From Kushneria marisflavi (GTDB lineage: Bacteria > Pseudomonadota > Gammaproteobacteria > Pseudomonadales > Halomonadaceae), in contig NZ_CP021358.1 in assembly GCF_002157205.1 (NCBI RefSeq), positions 3,162,001-3,226,000 of the forward strand: a stretch of DNA of 64,000 nt, in the 5' to 3' direction. A program made the translations under genes and the position numbers. Below, piece by piece: positions 1-9,679 of this stretch; the stretch's first letter is position 1; every line of letters begins with the position of its first letter. The notes below the pieces were generated by a model. The model had not been told where the DNA came from, searched no databases, and saw only the letters and a list, made by a program, of their open reading frames with translations.

Positions 1-2
1 GG

Positions 3-1451
3 CTTCTCGCCGAGCTCAAAAAAGAGCCCAACTCGATTCTGTTCATCGACGAGATTCACACGATTATCGGTGCCGGTGCTGCCTCAGGCGGTGTCATGGA
101 TGCCTCCAACCTGCTCAAGCCCATGCTCTCCTCGGGTGAGCTGCGTTGTATCGGGTCCACAACCTTCCAGGAATTCCGCGGCATCTTCGAGAAGGATCGA
201 GCGCTGGCGCGTCGCTTCCAGAAGGTTGATGTACTGGAGCCGACCGTTGATGACGCCATCCGCATCCTGAAAGGGCTGCGCGGTCGTTTCGAGGAGCATC
301 ATCAGCTCAAGTACACCGATGCCGCCATGGAGGCTGCCGTGCGACTGGCGTCACGGTATATCAATGATCGTTATCTGCCGGACAAGGCGATTGATGTCAT
401 TGATGAAGCCGGTGCCCATCAACGGCTGCTACCGGTTGAGGCACGTCTGGCGCAGATCGATGTCGAGCAGATCGAATCGATCGTGGCTTCCATTGCCCGT
501 ATTCCGCCCAAGAGCGTTTCAAGCTCGGACCGCAAATTGCTGGCCGATCTGGATCGCAATCTCAAGATGCTTGTCTTCGGACAGGATGAGGCCATCGATA
601 GCCTGTCCTCGGCGATCAAGCTGTCGCGTGCAGGGCTTGGGTCTCCGGACAAGCCGGTAGGCAACTTCCTGTTTGCCGGACCAACCGGGGTGGGTAAAAC
701 CGAGGTGGCCCGTCAGCTGGCTCAGATCATGGGCATTGAGCTGGTACGCTTTGACATGTCCGAGTACATGGAGCGTCATACCGTATCGCGATTGATCGGT
801 GCGCCTCCCGGATATGTTGGTTACGATCAGGGTGGATTGTTGACCGAAGCCGTTACCAAAAATCCGCATTGCGTGCTGCTGCTTGATGAGATCGAAAAGG
901 CGCATCCGGATGTCTTTAACCTGCTGCTGCAGGTGATGGACCACGGCAAGCTGACCGACAATAACGGTCGTGAAGCGGATTTCCGCAACGTGATTCTGGT
1001 TATGACGTCCAACGCCGGGGCAGAGCTGGCCTCGCGTCGCTCCATTGGCTTCCAGACGCAGGATCACACTACCGACGCCATGGAAACCATTCGCCGCACC
1101 TTTACGCCCGAGTTCCGTAACCGTCTGGATAGCATCATTCAGTTCCGCCATCTGGACATGGAGATTGTGCGAAGCGTCGTCGACAAGTTCCTGGTTGAGC
1201 TGCAGGCCCAACTGGACGAGAAGCGTGTACAGCTTGACGTCGACGAGGATGCACGGGGCTGGCTGGCCGAGCACGGCTACGATCCGCAAATGGGCGCACG
1301 TCCCATGGCGCGCCTGATTCAGGAAAAGCTCAAGAAGCCTCTGGCCGAGATGATCCTGTTTGGTGATCTGGCCGATAACGGTGGAACGGTACATGTCACG
1401 CTGGAAAACGGCGAGCTGCAGCTGTCAGCGGCTGCCGAACAGGTGGCCTGA
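3..1451 (+). CDS. clpA: ATP-dependent Clp protease ATP-binding subunit ClpA (5' truncated)
   Basis: AAA+ unfoldase that feeds substrates, including N-degron proteins delivered by ClpS, into ClpP. The window opens inside the first AAA+ module, at its Walker B (LFIDEIHT); 482 residues are visible. The second module is complete: Walker A GPTGVGKTE, Walker B LLLDEIEKAHPD, the pore motif GAPPGYVGYDQGG, and the D2-small domain ending near MGARPMARLIQ. The ClpP-docking loop reads SIGFQT, so it is IGF as in ClpX rather than the IGL of E. coli ClpA. The likely partner clpS would lie upstream, outside the window. Two N-degron aminoacyltransferases, bpt and aat, sit just downstream on the other strand. 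Identification is secure from near full-length similarity to E. coli ClpA. Confidence 0.97.
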   Translation, partial: LLAELKKEPNSILFIDEIHTIIGAGAASGGVMDASNLLKPMLSSGELRCIGSTTFQEFRGIFEKDRALARRFQKVDVLEPTVDDAIRILKGLRGRFEEHHQLKYTDAAMEAAVRLASRYINDRYLPDKAIDVIDEAGAHQRLLPVEARLAQIDVEQIESIVASIARIPPKSVSSSDRKLLADLDRNLKMLVFGQDEAIDSLSSAIKLSRAGLGSPDKPVGNFLFAGPTGVGKTEVARQLAQIMGIELVRFDMSEYMERHTVSRLIGAPPGYVGYDQGGLLTEAVTKNPHCVLLLDEIEKAHPDVFNLLLQVMDHGKLTDNNGREADFRNVILVMTSNAGAELASRRSIGFQTQDHTTDAMETIRRTFTPEFRNRLDSIIQFRHLDMEIVRSVVDKFLVELQAQLDEKRVQLDVDEDARGWLAEHGYDPQMGARPMARLIQEKLKKPLAEMILFGDLADNGGTVHVTLENGELQLSAAAEQVA

Positions 1452-1472
1452 TCGGCTGCCGGTCACTACTGA

Positions 1473-1501
1473 CGCCCTGTCTTCGGACGGGGCGTTTTTT
1501 T
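1473..1501 (+). terminator. Rho-independent terminator of clpA
   Basis: A 9-bp stem (CGCCCTGTC / GACGGGGCG, one G-U pair) closes a TTCG tetraloop and is followed by seven T residues. It begins 21 bases after the clpA stop. Confidence 0.92.
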
Positions 1502-1634
1502 ATGCATGACATGAACGGCAGACAGAAGGACATGCCTCGGGCAGCGGGCTGTCAGCCATTGTCAGGACCGTCAGGGCGCTGCCGAGCAGCGAAGGGCATG
1601 AGGAGGGCAGTGTCGTCAGGACGCGTGGCGTCCT

Positions 1635-1853
1635 TTAGCGGGAGCGATAAACGATACGGCCCTTGGACAGATCGTAGGGGGTCAGCTCAACCTTGACCTT
1701 GTCGCCGGTCAGAATGCGGATGTAGTTCTTGCGCATCTTGCCGGAAATATGCGCGGTCACGACGTGGCCGTTTTCCAGCTCGACGCGAAACATGGTGTTG
1801 GGAAGCGTATCGACAATCACGCCTTCCATTTCAATATGATCTTCTCTTGCCAT
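1635..1853 (-). CDS. infA: Translation initiation factor IF-1
   Basis: IF-1 binds the ribosomal A site during 30S initiation-complex assembly. The protein is 72 residues, the same length as E. coli IF-1, and begins [15 protein letters not shown]. It is a single S1/OB-fold domain with the family end KGRIVYRSR. The ATG at 1853 was chosen over an upstream in-frame start because it gives the canonical N-terminus. It lies between clpA (convergent) and bpt (same strand, 153 bp upstream), the usual clpA-infA-bpt-aat neighbourhood of gammaproteobacteria. A GGACGC/GCGTCC hairpin (1619-1633) lies directly after the stop but lacks a T-run in this direction. Confidence 0.97.
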   Translation of the reverse strand: MAREDHIEMEGVIVDTLPNTMFRVELENGHVVTAHISGKMRKNYIRILTGDKVKVELTPYDLSKGRIVYRSR

Positions 1854-1905
1854 ATGATGTAGTCCCCGATAATCGTAATATGAGCACGCCATCAGGGCAG
1901 TCTTG

Positions 1906-1921
1906 CTGATTAAATAATCAG
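1906..1921. repeat. Palindrome upstream of infA
   Basis: CTGATTA and TAATCAG form perfect 7-bp arms around a central AA. It lies 52-68 bases upstream of the infA start, in the bpt-infA gap. It could be an operator or part of an AT-rich promoter; no function is established from sequence. Confidence 0.4.
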
Positions 1922-2006
1922 GCAACGTAAATGATGGCGGACTGAACGTGCGATATTTTGCCTGATACCTGCCTGAAGCGCAAAGCCGCTTGACGTTGAT
2001 GCGCCT

Positions 2007-2771
2007 TTAATGATGTGTCTGGGTGATTGGAATGCCCCGGCGCCAGCGATGTCCCTGCAGATATTCAAGGGGTTTGAAGCGCTGCTTGTAATCCATTTTC
2101 TGGCTCTTGTGGATCCAGTACCCGAGATAAACGTGCTTGAGTCCCAGTGACTGCGCCCTGCGAATCTGCCAGATGACTGCCCAGCTTCCCATTGATCTCG
2201 ACCGAAATGCGTCATCGGGATCAAAGAAAGTATAGATGGCAGAGAGCCCGTGGGTCAGAAAATCCACGGCGGCCACCGCCAGAAGCCTCCCCTCCAGGCG
2301 AAACTCGACCAGGCGTGAGAAGTCGTGCGCGATGTTTAAAAAGGCGCGGTACTGTTCGATGGCTGGCGGATACATCTCGCCATCGCTGTGACGTGTGCTG
2401 ATATAGCGCTCGTAAAGCGCATAATGCTCGTCATCAAACACGGCCGGCCGCTCGATGACTTCCAGATCCTGGTTATTGCGTTCGGTACGTCTGAGCGAGC
2501 GGTCGGGTTCGAAATCATCAACCGGCACGCGTACGGAGACACAGGCATTGCACTCCTGGCAGTGAGGGCGATAGAGGTGCGTGCCGCTGCGCCTGAACCC
2601 CATCAAGGTCAGTGCGCTGTACATGTCATGATCCACAGGGGTATGCGGGTCCATGAACAGCGTTGTGGCCTCATGTGATCCCAGGTAACTGCAATCATGA
2701 GGCTTGGTCAGAAAAAATCGTAAATTCTGAAGAGACGACTGCGTGCTTGAGTTCTTCAACGGGCGCAACAT
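2007..2771 (-). CDS. bpt: Aspartate/glutamate leucyltransferase (Bpt, N-degron pathway)
   Basis: Transfers leucine from Leu-tRNA to proteins with N-terminal Asp or Glu, making them ClpS/ClpA substrates. The ATE N-terminal domain is visible: LRFFLTKPHDCSYL, EATTLFMDP, then the cysteine cluster CQECNACVSVRVPVDDF. The C-terminal GNAT-like ATE domain carries GLSAIYTFFDPDD and YLGYWI. The ATG at 2771 gives 254 residues, close to the usual 235-250; longer in-frame starts would overlap aat. The ribosome-binding site is weak, so the start is the least certain part. It follows aat by 46 bp on the same strand and is probably co-transcribed. Whether the specificity is Bpt-type (Leu) or Ate-type (Arg) is inferred from bacterial family membership. 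Confidence 0.93.
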   Translation of the reverse strand: MLRPLKNSSTQSSLQNLRFFLTKPHDCSYLGSHEATTLFMDPHTPVDHDMYSALTLMGFRRSGTHLYRPHCQECNACVSVRVPVDDFEPDRSLRRTERNNQDLEVIERPAVFDDEHYALYERYISTRHSDGEMYPPAIEQYRAFLNIAHDFSRLVEFRLEGRLLAVAAVDFLTHGLSAIYTFFDPDDAFRSRSMGSWAVIWQIRRAQSLGLKHVYLGYWIHKSQKMDYKQRFKPLEYLQGHRWRRGIPITQTHH

Positions 2772-2817
2772 CCAAAAGAGTGGGCCGAGGCTTGTGACAT
2801 GGATGACTTGATCATGA

Positions 2818-3507
2818 TTATCGGCGCGGTGTCGAGGCTTCTTGATAATCTGCAGGTATGTAGCGCCTGAGCAGGGCATTGAAATGCTCGCGTGAAATAT
2901 CACAGGCACCCATGCTGGCCAGGTGTGACGTATGCATCTGACAGTCTATCAGCGCCAGGTCATGCCCCTCGGATAACCATTCTACCAGCCGCACCAGGGC
3001 AATCTTGGAGCTGTCAGGGCGTATCGAGAACATGGATTCGCCGAAAAATACGCGCCCCAGCAGGATACCGTAGAGTCCACCCACCAGTGTATTCCCTTCC
3101 CATACTTCAACGCTGTGCCCATGACCCATCTGATGCAGGGCCACATACGCCCTGATGATGTCGGATGAAATCCATGTTCCTTCCCGGGCCTGTCGCTGTT
3201 CGGCGCACTGTGTGATGACAGATTCGAAGGCCTGGTCAAACGTCACTGTCATCCCCGAGTTACGCATTCGTTTGGCCAGACTGCGCCGCACGCGAAGGGA
3301 GGCCGGGAACAACACCATTCTGGGGTCGGGTGACCACCAGAGTATGGGGTCTTCCTCATTGAACCATGGGAAAATGCCACGCCGATAGGCCGCCAGCAGC
3401 CAGTTCGGCGTGAGTGCCCCTCCTGCGGCCAGCAGGCCGTTGGGCGTTTGAAGCGCGTTCTCCGGCGGTGGGAAACCGACAGGCCGGGGGGCGAGCCAAT
3501 CGATCAT
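2818..3507 (-). CDS. aat: Leucyl/phenylalanyl-tRNA-protein transferase (Aat)
   Basis: Adds Leu or Phe from aminoacyl-tRNA to N-terminal Arg or Lys, creating a primary N-degron for ClpS-ClpA-ClpP. Family motifs run along the protein: FPPPENAL, NGLLAAGG, AYRRGIFPWF, ILWWSPDPRMVLFP, GTWIS, HSVEVWEG, GGLYGILLGRVFFGESMF and DCQMHTSHLASMGA. The ATG at 3507 is preceded by AGAGGTG at good spacing and gives 229 residues (E. coli Aat has 234). It is the first gene of an aat-bpt unit and diverges from the chemotaxis gene at 3670. Together with bpt and clpA it supplies both transferases and the unfoldase of the bacterial N-degron pathway within 3.5 kb. Confidence 0.96.
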   Translation of the reverse strand: MIDWLAPRPVGFPPPENALQTPNGLLAAGGALTPNWLLAAYRRGIFPWFNEEDPILWWSPDPRMVLFPASLRVRRSLAKRMRNSGMTVTFDQAFESVITQCAEQRQAREGTWISSDIIRAYVALHQMGHGHSVEVWEGNTLVGGLYGILLGRVFFGESMFSIRPDSSKIALVRLVEWLSEGHDLALIDCQMHTSHLASMGACDISREHFNALLRRYIPADYQEASTPRR

Positions 3508-3574
3508 GATTGCACCTCTGAGACCGGCATAATGGTGGTGCATTGGCAGATGCCCGGTGACACGTTAAAGCCTC

Positions 3575-3601
3575 TTAAGTTTTATCCATTCCGGCCGACA
3601 T
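3575..3601 (+). promoter_or_regulatory. Predicted sigma-28 (FliA) promoter for the chemotaxis gene
   Basis: TTAAGTTT (3575-3582), an 11-base spacer and GCCGACAT (3594-3601) match the flagellar sigma-28 consensus TAAAGTTT-N11-GCCGATAA at 13 of 16 positions with exact spacing. It lies about 70 bases before the receptor ATG and outside aat. Confidence 0.75.
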
Positions 3602-3669
3602 TGAGTTTCGGAAGGGTTTGCCAGGTTCTGGCCACCGAAAACGACACGTCACATTACCGGATTTTTATC

Positions 3670-5613
3670 ATGGGAAACTATCTTCGTCGCATGGGGCTCG
3701 GCTCACGTCTGGCGCTGATTATCGGGCTGGTGGCCATTATCGCATTTGTTGCCCTGAGCTGGGGGCTGTCGGCTTCGAGTGCTCGGGCGCTTCGTGAGCA
3801 GGCGACGAAGAGCATGGAGCAACAAACGCAGCAGTTCACCGATTCGGTCGCGCTTTTTGATCAAAGTCTACAGCAGCAGAGTGCGCGCTTTTTGAAGCTT
3901 TTTCAGACCGATAATCTGGCCCCGCCCTTTGTGCTCGATGCTGATCAGACCATGGAGATCAATGCTCGCCAGACCCCTCTGTTGATGGACCAGCGCGGGG
4001 TGCTCAACATGGACACTCAGCGGGTGGATGACTTTACCCAGCGTACCGGCACTCCGATTACCATTTTTGCCCGTACCGGTGACGATTTCGTTCGGGTGAA
4101 CACCTCTCTCAAGAATGACCAGGGGGCTCGTGCCATCGGTACGCTGCTTGATCGCAGTGGCGCAAGTTATCGTGCCCTGATGGAAGACCGTGTCTACTCG
4201 GGGATTGCCACGCTGTTTGGTACGCCCTATATCACCCGCTACGAGCCCATTCATGACGCCCAGGGGCGCGTGATCGGTGCAAGCTTCATCGGTGTGAACA
4301 TCACGGAAGACCTGAAAAACTTCGAGTCGCGCGTTCGATCACTGATGATCGGGGACAGCGGCTATTTCATGATTGTGGACGATGATACCGGCAAGGTACT
4401 GGCAGGGGGTGAAAATGAAGGGTCGTCCCTGCGTGATGTCTCCGATGTCGAGGGTAACCCTGCCTTTGCACCGATCTTTAACGGACAGAAGGGGCTTTTC
4501 GAGTATCAGCTGCCTGATACCGAACACGCGGGTCGTACGAGCTATTTCATGCAGTATCCCGACTGGCACTGGATCGTCACGGCCACAGCCATCAACGATG
4601 ACATCGATGATCGGATTGCCGCCGCGCGTAACCGATTCTTGCTGATCGCACTGGGTCTGGCGCTGGCCGCCGCACTGGGCGTTTATATCATGATGCGTCG
4701 CAGCCTGAGCAATCCTCTGGCTCGCGTTCAGGGGATGGCCGGCCATCTGGCCAGTGGTGATCTCAGGCAGCATCTTGACAGTCGTCGTCAGGATGAAATT
4801 GGCTCATTGATTGGGGCCATGAACGGGATTGGAGATGGTCTGCGTGATATCGTCAGTCGCGTTCGTCAGTCGGTGGAAAGTATCGGCCATGCGTCAGGCG
4901 AAATTGCCAGTGGCAACATGGATCTATCTCGCCGTACCGAAAGTCAGGCTGCAAGCCTTGAGCAGACCGCGGCCAGCATCGAAGAGCTTACCGCCACGGT
5001 GCGCCAGAATACCGAGCGAGCCCATCAGGGTGACATCATGGCCGGAGAAGTGGTGGCTTCGGCCCGGGAAGGGCAGCAGCGGCTGGAGCGTGCCGTGACC
5101 ACTCTGAGAGACCTCGATGCTACGGCCTCTAAGATGTCCGATATCATCGCCACCATTGATGCTATTGCCTTCCAAACCAATCTGCTGGCACTCAACGCGT
5201 CGGTTGAAGCGGCGCGTGCCGGCGTCCATGGGCGCGGCTTTACCGTCGTGGCTGACGAGGTCCGGCGTCTGGCAGTGCGCTGCAGCGAAGCCTCTGCCGA
5301 CATTGGTCAACTGATTCGACATACCATCGAAGAGGTCACTACCGGCAACGCTCACATCCAGCAAAGCGGTGAGCAGATCGCAGAGATCACCGCACGAATG
5401 GAAAGTCTGAGCGTTATCGTCAATGAGATCAGCCGCGCCAGCGAAGAGCAGCTGTCGGGGATCGAGCAGGTCAGCAGTGCGCTGGCATCACTTGATGAGA
5501 CGACGCAGCATAATGCCGCGCTGGTCGAGCAGTCGGCGGCGGCCTCGGGCCATCTGGACGAGCAGGCACGCAAGCTCAGTGAGGTGGTAAGGGTCTTTCA
5601 TCTGCCGGCCTGA
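3670..5613 (+). CDS. Methyl-accepting chemotaxis protein with periplasmic Cache-type sensor
   Basis: Transmembrane chemoreceptor that controls the CheA kinase and so flagellar rotation. From the ATG at 3670 it has 647 residues. TM1 is at about 13-33. A Cache_3-Cache_2-like periplasmic domain spans about 40-310 (TPITIFARTGDDFVRVNTSL, GYFMIVDDDTGKVLAGG, DWHWIVTATAI). TM2 is near 320-340, followed by HAMP and a long cytoplasmic coiled coil. The signalling tip is canonical: DAIAFQTNLLALNASVEAAR then GRGFTVVADEVRRLA. There is no C-terminal NWETF-type CheR tether; it ends VRVFHLPA. The ligand cannot be told, although Cache domains often bind small organic acids. The longer frame from 3448 overlaps aat and adds no domain. 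The sigma-28 promoter match upstream places it in the flagellar regulon. Confidence 0.95.
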   Translation: MGNYLRRMGLGSRLALIIGLVAIIAFVALSWGLSASSARALREQATKSMEQQTQQFTDSVALFDQSLQQQSARFLKLFQTDNLAPPFVLDADQTMEINARQTPLLMDQRGVLNMDTQRVDDFTQRTGTPITIFARTGDDFVRVNTSLKNDQGARAIGTLLDRSGASYRALMEDRVYSGIATLFGTPYITRYEPIHDAQGRVIGASFIGVNITEDLKNFESRVRSLMIGDSGYFMIVDDDTGKVLAGGENEGSSLRDVSDVEGNPAFAPIFNGQKGLFEYQLPDTEHAGRTSYFMQYPDWHWIVTATAINDDIDDRIAAARNRFLLIALGLALAAALGVYIMMRRSLSNPLARVQGMAGHLASGDLRQHLDSRRQDEIGSLIGAMNGIGDGLRDIVSRVRQSVESIGHASGEIASGNMDLSRRTESQAASLEQTAASIEELTATVRQNTERAHQGDIMAGEVVASAREGQQRLERAVTTLRDLDATASKMSDIIATIDAIAFQTNLLALNASVEAARAGVHGRGFTVVADEVRRLAVRCSEASADIGQLIRHTIEEVTTGNAHIQQSGEQIAEITARMESLSVIVNEISRASEEQLSGIEQVSSALASLDETTQHNAALVEQSAAASGHLDEQARKLSEVVRVFHLPA

Positions 5614-5667
5614 TATTTCCCGGATTTGCCGGCTGCAATTGCCGGGTCTGTGCCGTACCATCATCTC

Positions 5668-5720
5668 CAGGTATGATACCTGCCTCTGGCAGGGTGTGAC
5701 CCAATGTCATTACCCTGCCA
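5668..5720. repeat. Two perfect inverted repeats between the chemotaxis gene and ftsK
   Basis: CAGGTAT and ATACCTG flank a central G (5668-5682). Just after it, TGGCAGGGT (5687-5695) and ACCCTGCCA (5712-5720) form 9-bp perfect arms with a 16-base loop. The first contains TATGAT, a near-consensus -10 hexamer. The second has no T-run, so it is not a typical terminator. They may regulate ftsK, which starts about 80 bases downstream. Confidence 0.55.
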
Positions 5721-5797
5721 ATATGCCTTTATCAGGCCTTCGAATGCTTCATCAGAGTACAGTCATAACACTCGCATGAGTGCAGGGGGGATGGCCG

Positions 5798-8700
5798 TTG
5801 AGCGCCAGCAAGACCAGACAATCGCAGTCGCAGTCACAGGCCCGCCGCAGCAAAAGCGGCGCCAGCCCGCGAACAACGCGTAAAAGCGCCACAACACAGC
5901 GCTCTCGACAGCGTGTGACCAAAGCCCGGGATAATGCCCGTCACTTCAGTGCCCGACTTCAGGGCGCCGCCAAGGAAGGGGTCGCCATCGTCATGCTGGC
6001 GCTTTGCGCCTTCCTTTTGCTGGCGCTTTTCAGTTATGTGCCCGCAGATCCCAGCTGGTCGCACAGCGGCCCGGATCAGCAGGTGACCAACTGGATGGGG
6101 CCTGTGGGGGCATGGCTTTCCGATGTTCTTTATTCCCTGTTTGGTGCCAGCGCCCTATGGGCGCCGGGTATGCTGGGGCTGGGTGCCTGGCGCCTGATAC
6201 GTGCCAGGGAGGCCCACCTCGTCTGGGACCCCATGGCCCTGGCCGTACGCGGCGGTGGGTTGCTGCTGGTCATGGTGGCCACCTGTAACGTGGGTGCCCT
6301 GCATTTTCAGGATGCCAGCAATGATCTGCCCTACGGCTCGGGAGGCATTGTCGGTGAGGGTGTCTCGGCCGCACTGGCATCTCTGGTCGGCAAACACGGC
6401 ACCACGCTGTTGTCACTGGCGGCCTTTCTTTGCGGCATGCCACTGCTGACGGGCATGTCCTGGTTTTCCATCATTGATGAAGTGGGCAACGGCATCTGGC
6501 GTGGTGTGCGCTGGTGTGCGGGTCGCGTGGGCATGGCAGGCGCAAGCATTGGCAGTGCCGGCTCAAGGCTTCAGGAGCGGCGCCGGGAAATGGCGCAGGA
6601 GCGACGTGAAGCCTATCTGGCCGCCCAGGAAGAGGACGAGTTTGATTTTGGTCACGACGATGATGACGCCGATAACGGTCTGAGGGCGGATGTCGAAGAC
6701 GCTCGTCCCCAGCGTGAACGCAGCGGCCTGCTGGCTCGCTTCATGCCTGGACGTCGTGCGTCGGCGCACGACGACGAGTTTTTTGACGATGACGAGGAGC
6801 CGGTCGCGCCGCCGCCACGTCAGCAGGGCGGTCGTGGTGACGACGATGTGCCTGAGCAGTTCTCCGGTATGCGCACCGGCGATGATGACATCCCCTGGGA
6901 GCAGCCTTATGAGGAAGCTTCAAAAGCGCGTGAGTCCCGTCGAGATACCGATCCAGTTCTCTCCACATCCGAGCCCGTGACCGAGTCTGGCCAGGCGTCA
7001 AAAACACGCCATACCGATACGTCGCTGGTTTCAGAGCATCAGGCAGCTGATGTCGAGCGTCCTGTCCCCCACACTGAGGAGCGCGTGGCCTCGGCCTCGG
7101 CATTTGATTCTGCGAGTGCCGCGGTGGCCACGCAGATGCCGGAAGACCGCCAGACAAATGATGACGTGCTTTCTTCCCGGACGCCGCCCGTCGAAGAGCC
7201 GCTGGTCCGCCCGGTAGTAGATGACGAAGAAGCTTCCAGTAGCGCCATGAAAGATGCGCACCGCGATACGGCAGCAGAAGATGCTTCAGCGCCGGCGCAG
7301 CCCTCACAGCCGCCAGCGGAAACCCCGCGGGATGCCGAGACGCCTCACACAGAATCTCCTCAGGCCGATGTTACGCGCCGGCGGATTCCTGAAGTCATTC
7401 CCGAGCCGCACCTGGCCGAAGACGATGAAGACGATTTCGAAGCACCCGCTGTGCCGGTGTTTGAGCGTTCCGAGCCAGCACCGCGTCAACAGACTGAACC
7501 GTCAACGAATGCCTCTACTGAAAGCGACGTGCCGGCCCCGGCTGGTTCTGATAAGCCGACCACGGATGACGTGAGAATGGCCGCCGCAGAGCCCTTGCAG
7601 GAGCGCGACACGCCGCTGATCGATGAGCTTCAGGACGCGCCTCGCCCGATATTGAGCTGGGAAGACGATGAGCCTGAATTCTCGACGCCGTTGAGTGCGC
7701 GTGATGACGCAGAGGCTCTGACCAGCGCGCCTTCGGCTTCAACGCTGACGTTCGAGGAAGACGATGATCGCCAGGATATCGCACCAGTACCACCTGCATC
7801 GGAAACACCTGTCGTAGCCTCTTCTACATCGCCTGCTCCCGAGGCCGCAGCGCCCTCGCATTCTGGGGCGGACAGAGCGGTGTCGCCCCCGACGATGTCT
7901 CCTGAACATGCGCCTTCAGCCGCCGCTCAGACGCCGGCACCACGCCCTGAGCCGGAAGTGGAGACCGAGGACAACAGCAGTCCTACGCTCTGGACCGTAC
8001 AGCAGATGCAGACCCAGCGTCCCGCGCATGAGTCCGATGGGGAGCCGGTAGGCAAGCTGCCTTCCCTGTCACTTTTGACGCCGCCGTCGTCGCATGAGCC
8101 AACCTATACGGCCGAACAGCTCCAGGACATGGCAGAGTTGCTGGAAGTGCGGCTGCGCGAATATGGCGTCAAGGCAGAGGTGGTCGACACCTGGCCGGGC
8201 CCTGTCATTACCCGCTTTGAAATCAAGCCGGCACCCGGAGTGAAGGTCTCCAAGATCAGCAACCTGGCCAAGGACCTGGCGCGCTCGTTGATGGTCAAGA
8301 GCGTTCGCGTGGTCGAGATCATTCCCGGGCGGCCGACGGTGGGTATCGAGATTCCCAATCCCAATCGGGCGATGATCCGATTGCGTGAGGTCTTTGATTC
8401 CGACGTCTATCAGGATGCGCGTTCGCCGGTCACGGTGGCGCTGGGTCAGGACATCGGTGGCAATCCGGTTGTTGCCAATCTCAACAAGATGCCGCATCTG
8501 CTGGTGGCTGGTACCACCGGTTCGGGCAAGTCAGTGGGCGTCAATGCCATGCTGATCTCGATGCTTTTGAAGGCTACGCCCGATGAAGTGCGCATGATCA
8601 TGGTGGACCCCAAGATGCTGGAACTGTCGGTCTATGACGGCATTCCGCATTTGCTGGCACCGGTGGTGACCGATATGAAGGAGGCTGCCAATGCGCTGCG

Positions 8701-9550
8701 CTGGTGTGTGGCCGAAATGGAACGTCGTTACAAGCTGATGGCGGCCATGGGAGTGCGTAATCTGGCCGGCTTCAACGCACGTATTGATGAGGCCTCGGAA
8801 GCCGGTGCCCAGATTGCCGACCCGCTGTGGGAGCCGCAGCCCTGGGAGATGCACGAGCAGCCGCCGGTGCTCGAAAAACTGCCTTACATCGTGGTGGTCA
8901 TCGATGAGTTCGCCGACATGTTCATGATCGTGGGCAAAAAGGTCGAGGAGCTGATCGCACGCATCGCCCAGAAGGCGCGAGCCGCCGGTATCCACCTGAT
9001 TCTGGCCACGCAGCGTCCGTCGGTGGATGTCGTGACCGGTTTGATCAAGGCCAACATTCCTACCCGCATGGCTTTCCAGGTCTCCTCGCGCATCGATTCG
9101 CGCACGATTCTGGATCAGGGCGGCGCCGAACATCTTCTCGGTCACGGCGACATGTTGTACCTACCGGCCGGTGCCGGCATTCCCATGCGCGTTCATGGTG
9201 CCTTCGTCGATGATGACGAGGTGCATCGGGTAGTTGATGACTGGAAACGTCGCGGTGAGCCCGAGTATATCGATGAAATCCTCTCCGGTGGCGTTTCTGC
9301 CGATGCACTGGCAGGCCTTGAAGCCGAAGGAGAAGGCAGCGATGACCCGGAACAGGACGCGCTCTACGATGAGGCCGTGGCCTACGTGACCGAGTCCCGT
9401 CGTGCTTCGATCTCTTCGGTCCAGCGTCGCTTCAAGATTGGCTACAACCGGGCGGCACGGCTGGTGGAGGCGATGGAAATGGCCGGCGTGGTGTCTTCCA
9501 TGGGCAGCAATGGCGCAAGAGAGGTGCTGGCATCACCGCCGGCACACTGA
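5798..9550 (+). CDS. ftsK: DNA translocase FtsK
   Basis: Septal DNA pump that clears and aligns chromosome termini at division. Start choice: TTG at 5798 has a strong AGGGGGG ribosome site about 7 bases upstream, while the GTG at 5780 has none; 1250 residues result. Four membrane segments lie in roughly the first 220 residues. A very acidic, Pro/Ala/Glu/Asp-rich linker of about 500 residues follows, with repeated DDD and EDD clusters, perhaps a halophile trait. The motor has Walker [13 protein letters not shown] (Lys near 911), Walker [13 protein letters not shown] and [14 protein letters not shown]. The C-terminal gamma winged helix, which reads KOPS, includes [23 protein letters not shown]. 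lolA and rarA follow in the conserved order. Confidence 0.97.
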   Translation: MSASKTRQSQSQSQARRSKSGASPRTTRKSATTQRSRQRVTKARDNARHFSARLQGAAKEGVAIVMLALCAFLLLALFSYVPADPSWSHSGPDQQVTNWMGPVGAWLSDVLYSLFGASALWAPGMLGLGAWRLIRAREAHLVWDPMALAVRGGGLLLVMVATCNVGALHFQDASNDLPYGSGGIVGEGVSAALASLVGKHGTTLLSLAAFLCGMPLLTGMSWFSIIDEVGNGIWRGVRWCAGRVGMAGASIGSAGSRLQERRREMAQERREAYLAAQEEDEFDFGHDDDDADNGLRADVEDARPQRERSGLLARFMPGRRASAHDDEFFDDDEEPVAPPPRQQGGRGDDDVPEQFSGMRTGDDDIPWEQPYEEASKARESRRDTDPVLSTSEPVTESGQASKTRHTDTSLVSEHQAADVERPVPHTEERVASASAFDSASAAVATQMPEDRQTNDDVLSSRTPPVEEPLVRPVVDDEEASSSAMKDAHRDTAAEDASAPAQPSQPPAETPRDAETPHTESPQADVTRRRIPEVIPEPHLAEDDEDDFEAPAVPVFERSEPAPRQQTEPSTNASTESDVPAPAGSDKPTTDDVRMAAAEPLQERDTPLIDELQDAPRPILSWEDDEPEFSTPLSARDDAEALTSAPSASTLTFEEDDDRQDIAPVPPASETPVVASSTSPAPEAAAPSHSGADRAVSPPTMSPEHAPSAAAQTPAPRPEPEVETEDNSSPTLWTVQQMQTQRPAHESDGEPVGKLPSLSLLTPPSSHEPTYTAEQLQDMAELLEVRLREYGVKAEVVDTWPGPVITRFEIKPAPGVKVSKISNLAKDLARSLMVKSVRVVEIIPGRPTVGIEIPNPNRAMIRLREVFDSDVYQDARSPVTVALGQDIGGNPVVANLNKMPHLLVAGTTGSGKSVGVNAMLISMLLKATPDEVRMIMVDPKMLELSVYDGIPHLLAPVVTDMKEAANALRWCVAEMERRYKLMAAMGVRNLAGFNARIDEASEAGAQIADPLWEPQPWEMHEQPPVLEKLPYIVVVIDEFADMFMIVGKKVEELIARIAQKARAAGIHLILATQRPSVDVVTGLIKANIPTRMAFQVSSRIDSRTILDQGGAEHLLGHGDMLYLPAGAGIPMRVHGAFVDDDEVHRVVDDWKRRGEPEYIDEILSGGVSADALAGLEAEGEGSDDPEQDALYDEAVAYVTESRRASISSVQRRFKIGYNRAARLVEAMEMAGVVSSMGSNGAREVLASPPAH

Positions 9551-9679
9551 TAATGATTCGAGGCAACGCCTTGATATCTCTCGACAAGTCTTAAGTTTCA
9601 TATGAGGCTTGCAGCGAACCTGCCACTCGGTGGCAGGTCAAAGGGACACCACGGCATGTTCTCTGCCGACAAGGACAGG

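Noticed and set aside
1619..1633. GGACGC/GCGTCC hairpin as an infA terminator
   Set aside because: Well placed after the infA stop, but no T-run follows on the minus strand.
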